From Halobacteriales archaeon QS_8_65_32 (lineage in GTDB: Archaea; Halobacteriota; Halobacteria; Halobacteriales; Halococcaceae), in contig PXRY01000013.1 of the NCBI GenBank assembly GCA_003022925.1, positions 17,229 to 50,576 of the forward strand: a stretch of 33,348 nt of DNA. The letters are read 5' to 3'. Shown here in pieces: positions 15,797 to 23,176 of this stretch. The number at the start of each line of letters is the position of its first letter. Positions within the stretch are counted from its first letter, which is position 1. Position numbers and translations under genes: made by a program. Under the pieces are notes generated by a model. The model was not told the origin of the DNA and searched no databases. It was given only the letters and a program-made list of their open reading frames with translations.

Positions 15797-16060
15797 TCAC
15801 GAGTTTCCGGTGAACCCGCTTAAACCCGTTCGTTCACTGCTACAGTCCGGGTCGGCGGCCGGGCAACTGCCAGTGCGGCCCGGGATTGGGGGTTCGGGAT
15901 CCGGAAGCCGGGATTGCGGTTCGGGGCTCAGGGTTCGGGATTCGGCCGGGCGGGTTTCTCGGGAATAGTCGGGGGCATTGCCGACGAGCGGAACGCCGGC
16001 GAGACAGCCAGCGGAGACGATTAATACTAGCAGGGCAGCGGTAGTAGACGGTCGTTTCAT
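15797..16060 (-). CDS. Small putative lipoprotein
   Basis: The 87-aa frame starts at ATG 16060 with MKRPSTTAALLVLIVSAGCL, a short signal peptide ending in a lipobox (SAG-Cys19). The mature part is low in complexity, rich in Pro, Ser, Arg and Glu, and has no recognisable fold. Its stop lies two bases before the 29-aa peptide start, consistent with co-transcription. The repetitive DNA of 15880-15950 (CGGGATTCGGG-like words) makes the C-terminal half less certain as a coding sequence. Confidence 0.5.
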   Translation of the reverse strand: MKRPSTTAALLVLIVSAGCLAGVPLVGNAPDYSRETRPAESRTLSPEPQSRLPDPEPPIPGRTGSCPAADPDCSSERTGLSGFTGNS

Positions 16061-16138
16061 TCCCCGAGCCTATCGGGCGATCATGAACCGACTCGGTAAG
16101 TGCCTCGTGTAGGGTGAAATCGGGAATCGGTGGGAAGT

Positions 16139-17167
16139 TCAGTCCCGATCGGCCCGGCGACCGAGCCAGGTTTCGGGAGCTTCGATGGCGTAGCGGCCGT
16201 CCTCGCGCAGCGCGATGATGTACTCCTCGCGATTGTACAGCTCCATCAAGTTGAGCTCGTACTGGCCGGGCGCGACGATCCTGATGGACTCGAACTGATC
16301 GTTGAGCTCCTGGCGTAGTTCGTTGAGGTCGGGCCGATCCCCCGAGGGCGCAGCGGCGACACGGCCACCCTCCGCACCCGGCGGCGTCGGACCGTCCGTC
16401 TCGTCCGACCTCGATCCATCGGAGGGGAACTCCTCGGCGGCGACCACGTCTCGCCGGGCCTCGGCCTGCGCGCGGTCCTCGCTGCCGACGCCCGTCCTGT
16501 TGTCCGCGTTCCCCTGGTCGGTCCCGTCGGCCTCGTTAGCTCCGTTCCCCTCGTCGATCCCGTCCGTTTCGTCGGGCCCGTCGTCAGCGTCAGTCCCGTC
16601 GTCGATGTCGGTCTCCGTGCCGGCGTCGGAAGTCGTGTCGGCGTCGGGATCCGTGGTTTCGGTGGAACCGATGGGAGGGTCGGCCGCGTCGTCGGGTTCG
16701 CGTTCGCGGCCGGCCTCCGTTCCCGGCTCGCCTTCTGTCTCGTGGTTCTCGTTGGGGTCCGCACGCGGGGACTCGGAGCGCGGTGAAGGGGACGATGGAT
16801 CGACCCGTACCCAGTCGCGGACGGCGGCGGTTGCCCGGGAGACCGGACCTCGTGGCGGCGGTCGTTCGGGGGGGTCGGTCGCTTCGGTGGCATGAGCCGC
16901 TCCGGAGGTATCGGTCGCTTCGGAAGTGTCGCTCGCCCCGACGGGTTCGGCCGATTCGACCGGAACCGGCTCGGGCGTGCTGTCGCCCCGTGCGGCCGAC
17001 CCATCGGAGCGGCTGCCGTCGCCGCTCGTATTAGCGGCCTCGTCGTCCCGGAGCGCCCCTTCCGGGAGGAACTGAAAGGTGTTGCCGCCACAATCCGGAC
17101 AGCCCGATAGCATCGCCTTCGAGCCGTCGGGAAAGACGTGACTGCACTCGGTACACTGGTGGGGCAT
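16139..17167 (-). CDS. oapC: Origin-associated Zn-ribbon protein OapC
   Basis: This 342-aa protein has an N-terminal zinc ribbon (Cys5, Cys8, Cys23, Cys26), a disordered linker of about 230 residues dominated by Asp, Glu, Thr, Gly and Pro with many TD/DG/GTD repeats, and a conserved C-terminal domain (IRIVAPGQYELNLMELYNRE, IIALREDGRYAIEAP). This ribbon-plus-tail layout and the position after oapB identify the third gene of the oapABC operon found next to oriC1 in haloarchaea. Its biochemical role is not known to me. It lies 14 bases after oapB. The linker accounts for most of its length and is very strand-asymmetric in base use. Confidence 0.88.
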   Translation of the reverse strand: MPHQCTECSHVFPDGSKAMLSGCPDCGGNTFQFLPEGALRDDEAANTSGDGSRSDGSAARGDSTPEPVPVESAEPVGASDTSEATDTSGAAHATEATDPPERPPPRGPVSRATAAVRDWVRVDPSSPSPRSESPRADPNENHETEGEPGTEAGREREPDDAADPPIGSTETTDPDADTTSDAGTETDIDDGTDADDGPDETDGIDEGNGANEADGTDQGNADNRTGVGSEDRAQAEARRDVVAAEEFPSDGSRSDETDGPTPPGAEGGRVAAAPSGDRPDLNELRQELNDQFESIRIVAPGQYELNLMELYNREEYIIALREDGRYAIEAPETWLGRRADRD

Positions 17168-17181
17168 GATACGTACTACCG

Positions 17182-17592
17182 CTACCGCCGGGTGATGAGG
17201 GCGCTGATAAGCGTCTCGTCCTTGTGTAGGGTCTGGATGCGATCGGCCGGCCCGATCACCGTGAGTTTCGCGCTCTCTTGCTTGCCCATGAGCCGACCGA
17301 GAAGTCCGCTACCCGCATCGGAACGGGGGTAGGTCTCGATCTCGATGCCGGTGAACTCCTCGGGGTTGATCTCGCTCATCGTCACCTCGATGAGTTTCGA
17401 TTCCTCCTCCGGCGAGAGCCCCTCTTCGAGGATGACGATGTTGCCGTCGTGGACGCCGTCGAGGATCGTCCGAACCTTCTCCATGCTGGCGAGGTCGTCC
17501 ATCCGCTCGCCGCTGATCAGGTCGATCTGGACGCCGTCGGCGTCGTCCCTGTCCTCTCCGTCCATGTCGGTGTTCGAGTTAGCCTTCGCCAT
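17182..17592 (-). CDS. oapB: Origin-associated protein OapB (DUF2073)
   Basis: The 136-aa protein matches the DUF2073 family: a short disordered N terminus, then VQIDLISGERMDDLASMEKV, ILDGVHDGNIVILEEGLSPE, IEVTMSEINPEEFTGIEIET and LTVIGPADRIQTLHKDETLI. It lies three bases after oapA and 14 before oapC, so the three form a tight operon. The family travels with the OapA GTPase in archaea; the complex they may form is inferred. There is no sign of damage. Confidence 0.88.
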   Translation of the reverse strand: MAKANSNTDMDGEDRDDADGVQIDLISGERMDDLASMEKVRTILDGVHDGNIVILEEGLSPEEESKLIEVTMSEINPEEFTGIEIETYPRSDAGSGLLGRLMGKQESAKLTVIGPADRIQTLHKDETLISALITRR

Positions 17593-17595
17593 TGT

Positions 17596-18228
17596 TCACC
17601 CGAAGTAGGCCGCGATCTTGTCGTAGACCTCGTCCATGTTGTCGCCGTGCAGTGCCGACAGCGGCACCGTCTCGTGTTGGGGAAAGGCGTTCTCGATGCG
17701 TTTGATGCTCGCTTCCTCCAAGTCGGTCTTGTTCGCGAAGATTAGTACTGGTATATCCCGCGACTCGATGATGCCGATGAGCATCGTATTGACCTGCGTG
17801 AAGGGATCGTCGGCGCTGTCGAGCACGTAGATCACGCCGTCGATGTCCTCGCGCAGCCAGTGCATGGCTTCGGCGACGCCCTCGGTGGCTTCCCGCGAGC
17901 GGCGAACGGCGTCGTCCTTTTCCATGTCGTGTTCCATGAACTCGGCGTAATCGACCTTCGTCGTGACCCCGGGGGTATCCACGACGTCGATCGTTACGGA
18001 CTTCCCGTTGCGTTTGATCTCGACGTTTTCCTTCCGGCGGGCGCGCCGGGTCTCGTGGGGAACGTGGCTCTCGGGGCCGACGGCGTCCCCGGTCCAGTCC
18101 CGCGAGATACGATTGGCGAGCGTCGTCTTCCCGGCGTTCGGCGGCCCGTAGATTCCGATACGGCGCTGTTTCGGTCCCCCCGAAAACAACTGTGTGAGGC
18201 TTTTTTTGAGTCCTGTCAGCAGTCCCAT
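17596..18228 (-). CDS. oapA: Origin-associated Era-like GTPase OapA
   Basis: This 210-aa small GTPase has the P-loop GPPNAGKTT (about residues 28-36), a G3 motif DTPGV, G4 NKTD and G5-like SALHG. The N-terminal helix MGLLTGLKKSLTQLFSGG is typical for the family. It hydrolyses GTP and is presumably regulatory. Its gene borders oriC1 and diverges from orc1, the conserved haloarchaeal arrangement. A TATA-like AACTTAAGT on the minus strand at about 18293-18301 is some 65 bases upstream, giving a short leader. Its name derives from the location; direct participation in replication is not established by this sequence. Confidence 0.9.
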   Translation of the reverse strand: MGLLTGLKKSLTQLFSGGPKQRRIGIYGPPNAGKTTLANRISRDWTGDAVGPESHVPHETRRARRKENVEIKRNGKSVTIDVVDTPGVTTKVDYAEFMEHDMEKDDAVRRSREATEGVAEAMHWLREDIDGVIYVLDSADDPFTQVNTMLIGIIESRDIPVLIFANKTDLEEASIKRIENAFPQHETVPLSALHGDNMDEVYDKIAAYFG

Positions 18229-18389
18229 CCTGTCCTCCCGCGCTCGCGGCGTCGGGCCGCGGCGGTTAGGCTACTACCCCCACCCCAGCTACTTAAGTTT
18301 ATGTCAGACGCGGCCGGGACGGAGCCGAAGCGACCCTGGAACCGCCGATCGAGCCCGCGACTCGTTTCCCGCGAGACATTAGAGCAACG

Positions 18390-18615
18390 GCAGTCCGAGG
18401 ACGAAACGGGAGGCGGACGGGAGAACGAAGGGGAAAGACCGGAGTAGACGGAGGAGAAGGGAAGGGATGAGAGAAGGGAGGCCGCCACTGGCAGGAAGGG
18501 AAGAAACGAGGGGACGGAGCGGGCGGATCGGAGGGAGAAAGCGAGGGGACGACGAAGGACGACGGGAAAGAACAACGATCACGAGAACGACGAGGAAAGA
18601 AGGGCGAGGAACGAA
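18390..18615 (+). other. Purine-rich tract flanking the left ORB
   Basis: About 225 bases of the plus strand are overwhelmingly A and G (for example GGAGGAGAAGGGAAGGGATG). Two weak ORB-like words occur in it, GAACGAAGGGG (about 18425-18435) and GAAACGAGGGG (about 18503-18513). A pyrimidine-rich stretch mirrors it on the far side of the unwinding element. Confidence 0.6.
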
Positions 18616-18642
18616 CCCCCACCCCTTCGTTTCGAGTGGAAC
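18616..18642 (+). other. Origin recognition box (ORB), left
   Basis: The core ACCCCTTCGTTTCGAGTGGA lies at 18621-18640, preceded by a C-run that is the G-string on the other strand. It is the inverted partner of the ORB at 18844-18871, matching it at 18 of 20 core positions. It is the expected binding site of the adjacent Orc1. Confidence 0.88.
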
Positions 18643-18690
18643 ACGACTGCGAGCGAGCCACCTCTGCATCTCAGTAGCTGGATCATCCCA

Positions 18691-18810
18691 ACAGAGATTA
18701 AACCTACTGTCGGCGATTTATACTATAATGGACCGCAGTGAGAAATAATGTCTATCTAAATACTACGGATTGGTACTGCAGAATAATTATTAAATCTTCC
18801 GAAGTCAGAA
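18691..18810. other. AT-rich DNA unwinding element
   Basis: Hand count gives 42 G/C in 120 bases (35%) against about two-thirds in nearby genes. It contains TATACTATAATG-like and AATAATTATTAAAT stretches and sits between the two inverted ORBs. Confidence 0.85.
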
Positions 18811-18843
18811 AACCCCTCAGCCCCTCCCCACCTTCGCACGGGA

Positions 18844-18871
18844 TTCCACCTGAAACGAAGGGGTAGGGGTG
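18844..18871 (-). other. Origin recognition box (ORB), right
   Basis: On the plus strand the core is TCCACCTGAAACGAAGGGGT (18845-18864), followed by the G-string AGGGGTG. It is inverted relative to the left ORB, so the two point at the unwinding element. Confidence 0.9.
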
Positions 18872-19200
18872 TTGGATGACTATCGTTACCTTACCGTACC
18901 GTATGTTCACTCCCGCTCCACACATCGGCTTCCCCCTTCCTCCTCTCTCCTCCTCTGGTCTCGCTGACTCCGGGTCCGGACGTCCGCTCGAAGGACTGTC
19001 GGTATTCGGTCCTTCTCGTCTCGTCCGTTCGGAAACCGACGGAGCGAGCGAGCATCGACAGTCGACGCTCGAGCCAAGGCGACGGCGACGACTGACTTCC
19101 TCCTCGCTTTTCGGTCGTTCTTCGATCCGTCCTCTGCGTTCCCGCTGCTCTCACCGCTTCTCGGTAGTTCCCCATCAACCCGCCGATGACACTGTAGCAC

Positions 19201-19210
19201 AAAGTTTAAG
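19201..19210 (+). promoter_or_regulatory. Probable orc1 promoter TATA box
   Basis: AAAGTTTAAG is the best TATA-like sequence upstream of orc1, about 160 bases before ATG 19367, which would leave a long leader. A degenerate ORB-like sequence, TACCCCTGGTTCCCCTGGAT (19219-19238), follows directly. Autoregulation by Orc1 is possible but unproven. Confidence 0.35.
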
Positions 19211-19366
19211 CACATTCCTACCCCTGGTTCCCCTGGATCGGGTGGATGTTTCGGGGAAGTCGGAACCATACGATCGGGCGGCCGAGGGCGTTCGTAACCG
19301 GGAAGACACCGTCCTTCGCTACGGTGCTCGGGTCCGGCCGCACGAACGGGGGCACACAGAACGGTA

Positions 19367-21361
19367 ATGTCAGACGACAAAAACGCGTCCGAGGGTGATC
19401 AGACGGGAGACGGTCCCGAGCGCACACCCGCTGGATCGAACGCCGGGAACGACGGTCCGTTAGGAATCGACGAGACTGACGGGGCTAACGGGACCGACGA
19501 GATCAATGAATCCGACGGAACCGAGGTCGGTCCTCGGCGTCCGCCGGACGGACCAACCGGCCGATCGCCATCGTCCGCCCCTGCCGGCGAGCACGACGCC
19601 CAGCCGAAACCGAGCGGACGAACCCGGCCGTCCGACGACGACTCCGACGTCGACGACGACCCCAGTACTTATGAGGGGCTCAGGAACGGGGAAAGAGACA
19701 TCGACGCCGTCTCGACCGACAACGCCGGTGGCGACCTCGCCGAGCGCGTCGAGAACGGTTCGCTCGCGTCCCTCGATTCGGTCGACGGCGTCGGCTCGGT
19801 CGACGATATCGACGACGAGGACATCGACCCGAAACCGGACGCGGCGGGGATCGATCCGTCGGGCGTCAACCCATCGGACGTCGATCCATCGACCGTCGGT
19901 GTATCGGACATCGACGTATCGGACGTCGATCTCGACGGGGATGCCGACCCCGCCGACCCGTCGGCGAACGGCTCCCGCGGGCTGTTCGACGACCTGCTCA
20001 GCGGCGAGCCGATCTTCGAGAACAAGGAGGTTCTCAGACCCTCTTACACCCCTCGGACGCTCCCCCACCGCGAGGACCAGATCAACAACACCGCTACCGT
20101 CCTCGTCGCCGCGCTGCGTGGGGAGACTCCCTCCAACATCCTCATCTACGGGAAGACCGGTACCGGAAAGACGGCGAGCGCGAAATACGTCAGCCAGGAG
20201 TTAGAGAGCACCTCCCGGAAGTACGACGTGCCCTGTACGGTCGAGTACATCAACTGCGAAGTGACCGACACCCAGTACCGCGTGCTCGCCCGCCTCGCGA
20301 ACGTCTTTATCGAGCAGAACGTGGCGTACATCGACGCCCGCATCGATAGCTTGGAAACTCTCGCCGAGGAAGTCCGCGGGGGAACCGGGAACCTCGTCGA
20401 AACGGAGTTCGACTCGCCGTCGGCGATCGACGCCCGCATCGAAAAGTTGGACGACGACCGCGACTCCTTCGAACCCGCGCCAATGACCGGCTGGCCGACC
20501 GATCGAGTCTACTCGACGTTTTTCGAGGCTGTGGACTACCGCGAGCGCGTGGTCGTGATCATGCTCGACGAGATCGACAAGTTAGTGGAAAAATCCGGCG
20601 ACGACACCCTGTACAATCTCTCGCGGATGAACTCCGGGCTCGATAACTCACGGGTATCGATCATGGGTATCTCGAACGATCTGAAGTTCACCGACTTCTT
20701 AGACCCTCGTGTCAAATCGTCCTTAGGGGAAGAGGAGATCGTCTTTCCCCCCTACGACGCGAACCAGTTGCGCGACATCCTCGCCCATCGCTCGGAGATC
20801 GCCTTCGTCGACCGTGTGCTCACCGACGAGGTCATCCCGCTGTGTGCGGCCTTCGCCGCCCAAGAACACGGCGACGCCCGGCGCGCGCTCGACTTGCTCC
20901 GGACGGCGGGCGAACTCGCCGAACGAAGCGGGGCCGATCGCGTCGGGGAGGCCCACGTCCGCCGCGCTCAGGAGAAGATCGAACTCGATCGCGTCGTCGA
21001 GGTCGTCCGGACCCTCCCTACGCAGTCGAAACTCGTGCTGTTTGCGATCATCTCGCTCGAAGACAGCGGCGTCCACAACATCACCACCGGCGAGGTCTAC
21101 AACATCTACCGCCGGCTCTGTGACGAGGTCGACGCCGACGTGCTTACCCAGCGGCGGGTCACCGACCTCATCTCCGAACTCGACATGTTGGGCATCGTCA
21201 ACGCCGTCGTCGTCTCGAAAGGGCGCTACGGCCGGACGAAGGAGATCAGCCTCTCGGTGCCCACGGACAAGACCGAACACGTCCTGCTCAACGATTCCCG
21301 GCTGTCCGATCTCCGCGAGGTCCAGCCGCTCGTCCAGTCCCGGTTCGAGGAGACGGAGTAA
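19367..21361 (+). CDS. orc1: Orc1/Cdc6 replication initiator of oriC1
   Basis: This 664-aa AAA+ initiator binds ORB elements and starts replication at the adjacent origin. Residues 1-205 are an acidic, low-complexity extension with tandem DPS-V / SD(I/V)D repeats around 165-190. The conserved protein starts near residue 207 (LFDDLLSGEPIFENKEVLRP) and contains Walker A GKTGTGKT (about 262-269), Walker B VVVIMLDEIDK (about 394-404), sensor ISNDLKFTDFLDPRVKSSL, and a C-terminal winged helix that reads ITTGEVYNIYRRLCDEVD. The conserved part alone would be about 455 residues, so the extension is unusually long. An internal start is not obvious. The last codons (VQSRFEE) are repeated at 21974-21996. 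Confidence 0.95.
   Translation: MSDDKNASEGDQTGDGPERTPAGSNAGNDGPLGIDETDGANGTDEINESDGTEVGPRRPPDGPTGRSPSSAPAGEHDAQPKPSGRTRPSDDDSDVDDDPSTYEGLRNGERDIDAVSTDNAGGDLAERVENGSLASLDSVDGVGSVDDIDDEDIDPKPDAAGIDPSGVNPSDVDPSTVGVSDIDVSDVDLDGDADPADPSANGSRGLFDDLLSGEPIFENKEVLRPSYTPRTLPHREDQINNTATVLVAALRGETPSNILIYGKTGTGKTASAKYVSQELESTSRKYDVPCTVEYINCEVTDTQYRVLARLANVFIEQNVAYIDARIDSLETLAEEVRGGTGNLVETEFDSPSAIDARIEKLDDDRDSFEPAPMTGWPTDRVYSTFFEAVDYRERVVVIMLDEIDKLVEKSGDDTLYNLSRMNSGLDNSRVSIMGISNDLKFTDFLDPRVKSSLGEEEIVFPPYDANQLRDILAHRSEIAFVDRVLTDEVIPLCAAFAAQEHGDARRALDLLRTAGELAERSGADRVGEAHVRRAQEKIELDRVVEVVRTLPTQSKLVLFAIISLEDSGVHNITTGEVYNIYRRLCDEVDADVLTQRRVTDLISELDMLGIVNAVVVSKGRYGRTKEISLSVPTDKTEHVLLNDSRLSDLREVQPLVQSRFEETE
21331..21353 (+). 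repeat. Direct repeat copy 1 (3' end of orc1)
   Basis: A 23-bp sequence, beginning CGTCCAGTCCCGGTTCGAGG, lies in the last codons of orc1. It recurs at 21974-21996 with a single G/A difference. Confidence 0.85.
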
Positions 21362-21433
21362 CGCTTCGGATCACTTGGCGGAACGCACGCGTAAATTCCA
21401 TATTCGTAACCGCCGAAGAGTGCTGGTACTCGA

Positions 21434-21943
21434 ATGACAGCGGGCGACGAACACCGACTCTCCGACATCGAGTTCACGCTGACGTGCGACAACCTCGACC
21501 GGGAGGACACCCCTGACTACATGACACCCCGGTATTTCCGGGACGACATACTATATTTGCCGGATGGCATCATCCTCGAAGTATCGTTTCCCGATCGAGA
21601 AACGATTCCCATCGGCGCCTGTCTACGCTACCTCCTCATGTAGTACTCGCACGTAGTCGAAGAACGGTCCGGCGTGCTCATAACGAGTTGGGGTCGCGGT
21701 CAGATCACCCACCACGACGCCGAGACATCGCTTGACTTCCCTGGCTATGGTATCGAAACAGATGATCTGACGGTGACCGGACCTTGAAAAGAGGTAGAGC
21801 GAACACTCGAACGGTTAATTGCGGACGTGCTCGAAACGCTCTCGACGCTCGATGTCGACACGGCGGCCGAAGTCGAGACCGTATTCGCCAATATCCTCGG
21901 CGAGACCGATATCGACTCGTTCCAGCGAAACAGGTCACGGTGA
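21434..21943 (+). pseudogene. Uncharacterised gene with two in-frame stops
   Basis: One reading frame from ATG 21434 to TGA 21941 has coding character over about 169 codons, but TAG at 21641 and TGA at 21785 interrupt it. The pieces read FTLTCDNLDREDTPDYMTPR and YFRDDILYLPDGIILEVSFP, then VLITSWGRGQITHHDAETSL, then VERTLERLIADVLETLSTLD. The last is a helical tail. I do not recognise the family. The frame never shifts, which suggests recent loss by substitution. The gene lies within the segment bounded by the two copies of the orc1-end repeat, so it may be foreign cargo. Confidence 0.55.
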
Positions 21944-21973
21944 ACCACTGTACGCTCAACGGTTAGCTCGCTG

Positions 21974-21996
21974 CGTCCAGTCCCGGTTCGAAGAGA
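21974..21996 (+). repeat. Direct repeat copy 2 (duplicate of the orc1 3' end)
   Basis: It is 22/23 identical to 21331-21353. In frame it reads CVQSRFEEMK followed by TGA, so it imitates the Orc1 C terminus including a nearby stop codon. The spacing between the copies is 643 bases. Confidence 0.85.
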
Positions 21997-22112
21997 TGAA
22001 GTGATCCGCTCCGTCGGCCGGGCTACTACCGGCCGAGCTTCACACTGCCGGTAGTCCCCGATCCGTCCGTTCTTTGAGCCGGTTAACCGGCCGGCGTTAG
22101 TGGGAAGGGATA

Positions 22113-22913
22113 ATGGGAACCATCACCGGCGACTTCGCGGGGGAGACGGTCATCGTCACCGGCGGCAGCTCGGGCATCGGTCGCGCAGTGGCGCTCGCGT
22201 TCGGCGACGCGGGCGCGACCGTGATCAACGCCGACGTCAGGCCCGAGCCCAAGGACCTCGATGCCGAACAGCCGACCCACGAGGCGATCCGCGATCACGG
22301 TGGAAAGGCCGAGTATGTCGAGACCGACGTTAGCGACCCTGCCGAACTCGAATCGGTCGTCGCCGCCGCGCAGGAGAAGGGTGGCGTGGACGTGATGATC
22401 AACAACGCCGGCGTTCACGTGAGTCGGCGCTTCTGTGACGTTTCGCCCGCCGACTTCGAGCAGGTGCACGGCGTCAACGCCCGAGGGACCTTCTTCGGCA
22501 CGCAGGCGGCCGCCGAGGATATGATTGCCCGGGACGACCTGGGCGTGATCGTGAACACGGCGTCAACGACCGCGATGCGCCCCGAGTTCGAACACTCGCA
22601 CTACGCGGCGACGAAGGGCGCGATCCGGATGATCACGCGCAGCGCGGCGCTCGAACTCGCCGGCGAGGGAGTCAGGGTCAACAGCGTCGCGCCGGGCCCG
22701 ATCGCGACCGAGATCACCGAGGGCTGGTCCGAGCGCGCCGCCGAATCGATCGGCTCGAACGGAAACGAGGATGAGGACGCGCCCGTGATGACATCCACAC
22801 GTGCGGGTCAACCCGTGGACCTCGCGGGCCCGTACCTGTATCTCGCGAGCGAGCAAGCCGATTACGTGACCGGGGAGGAACTCCGGGTGGATGGCGGCGC
22901 GCGGCTCTCCTGA
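22113..22913 (+). CDS. Classical SDR oxidoreductase (glucose/3-oxoacyl dehydrogenase-like)
   Basis: This 266-aa classical short-chain dehydrogenase has the cofactor motif TGGSSGIG (about residues 15-22), an NNAG motif, and the catalytic Tyr164-x3-Lys168 (YAATK). The sequence ends with YVTGEELRVDGGA, the family's usual C terminus. An NADPH-binding preference cannot be decided. Acidic insertions such as SNGNEDEDAP (about 212-221) reflect the halophilic proteome. GGAAGGGA just before the ATG at 22113 may be a ribosome site. It is single and intact; the substrate is unknown. Confidence 0.88.
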   Translation: MGTITGDFAGETVIVTGGSSGIGRAVALAFGDAGATVINADVRPEPKDLDAEQPTHEAIRDHGGKAEYVETDVSDPAELESVVAAAQEKGGVDVMINNAGVHVSRRFCDVSPADFEQVHGVNARGTFFGTQAAAEDMIARDDLGVIVNTASTTAMRPEFEHSHYAATKGAIRMITRSAALELAGEGVRVNSVAPGPIATEITEGWSERAAESIGSNGNEDEDAPVMTSTRAGQPVDLAGPYLYLASEQADYVTGEELRVDGGARLS

Positions 22914-23176
22914 TCGGCTCGGAGTTCGGCTTCGAGGTCGGGGGTCGAAGGCAGTGTTAATTTTACCAGTCAGGATCAAAACAGAGGGTCGGGCTGAACG
23001 GTTCGAAAGCCCCCGACGCGCTCGACTCGGGGGGCTCGCTGCGCGCGTTCGCTCGTTGCACTCGCTCACGTGTTTGCGTCGCCCGCCGTCGCCGAGCGGT
23101 CGGCCCCTTTCGGCCCCACCCACCGCGGCTGTACAGTAAGCAACTACGTAAATTGACACTCTAAGGTCGAACCCCC
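22914..23176. other. Intergenic region with convergent gene ends
   Basis: This gap holds the ends of the SDR and aminotransferase genes. It contains TTAATTTTACC (about 22957-22967), which could be a T-rich termination signal, and GCTCGCTGCGCGCGTTCGCTCG-type alternating words typical of haloarchaeal spacers. No gene is evident. Confidence 0.4.

Larger units (their letters stand above)
18229..19366. other. oriC1: Replication origin oriC1 (oapA-orc1 intergenic region)
   Basis: This 1.14 kb is the non-coding gap between oapA and orc1. In order it contains the oapA promoter, a purine-rich plus strand (about 18390-18615), ORB left (18616-18642), an AT-rich unwinding element (18691-18810, 35% GC by hand count), ORB right (18844-18871), a pyrimidine-rich plus strand (about 18905-18965), and the orc1 promoter region. 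Haloarchaeal main-chromosome origins are known to have inverted ORBs with a G-string around an AT-rich element next to an orc1 gene, and every part is seen here. Short open frames in this gap are not credible genes. Confidence 0.92.

Noticed and set aside
18379-18748. Several short open frames inside the origin region
   Set aside because: They follow the purine/pyrimidine tracts, lack start signals and domain features, and overlap ORBs.
19460-20068. 202-aa minus-strand open frame opposite the Orc1 extension
   Set aside because: It arises from the repetitive acidic codons of the Orc1 N terminus read in reverse.
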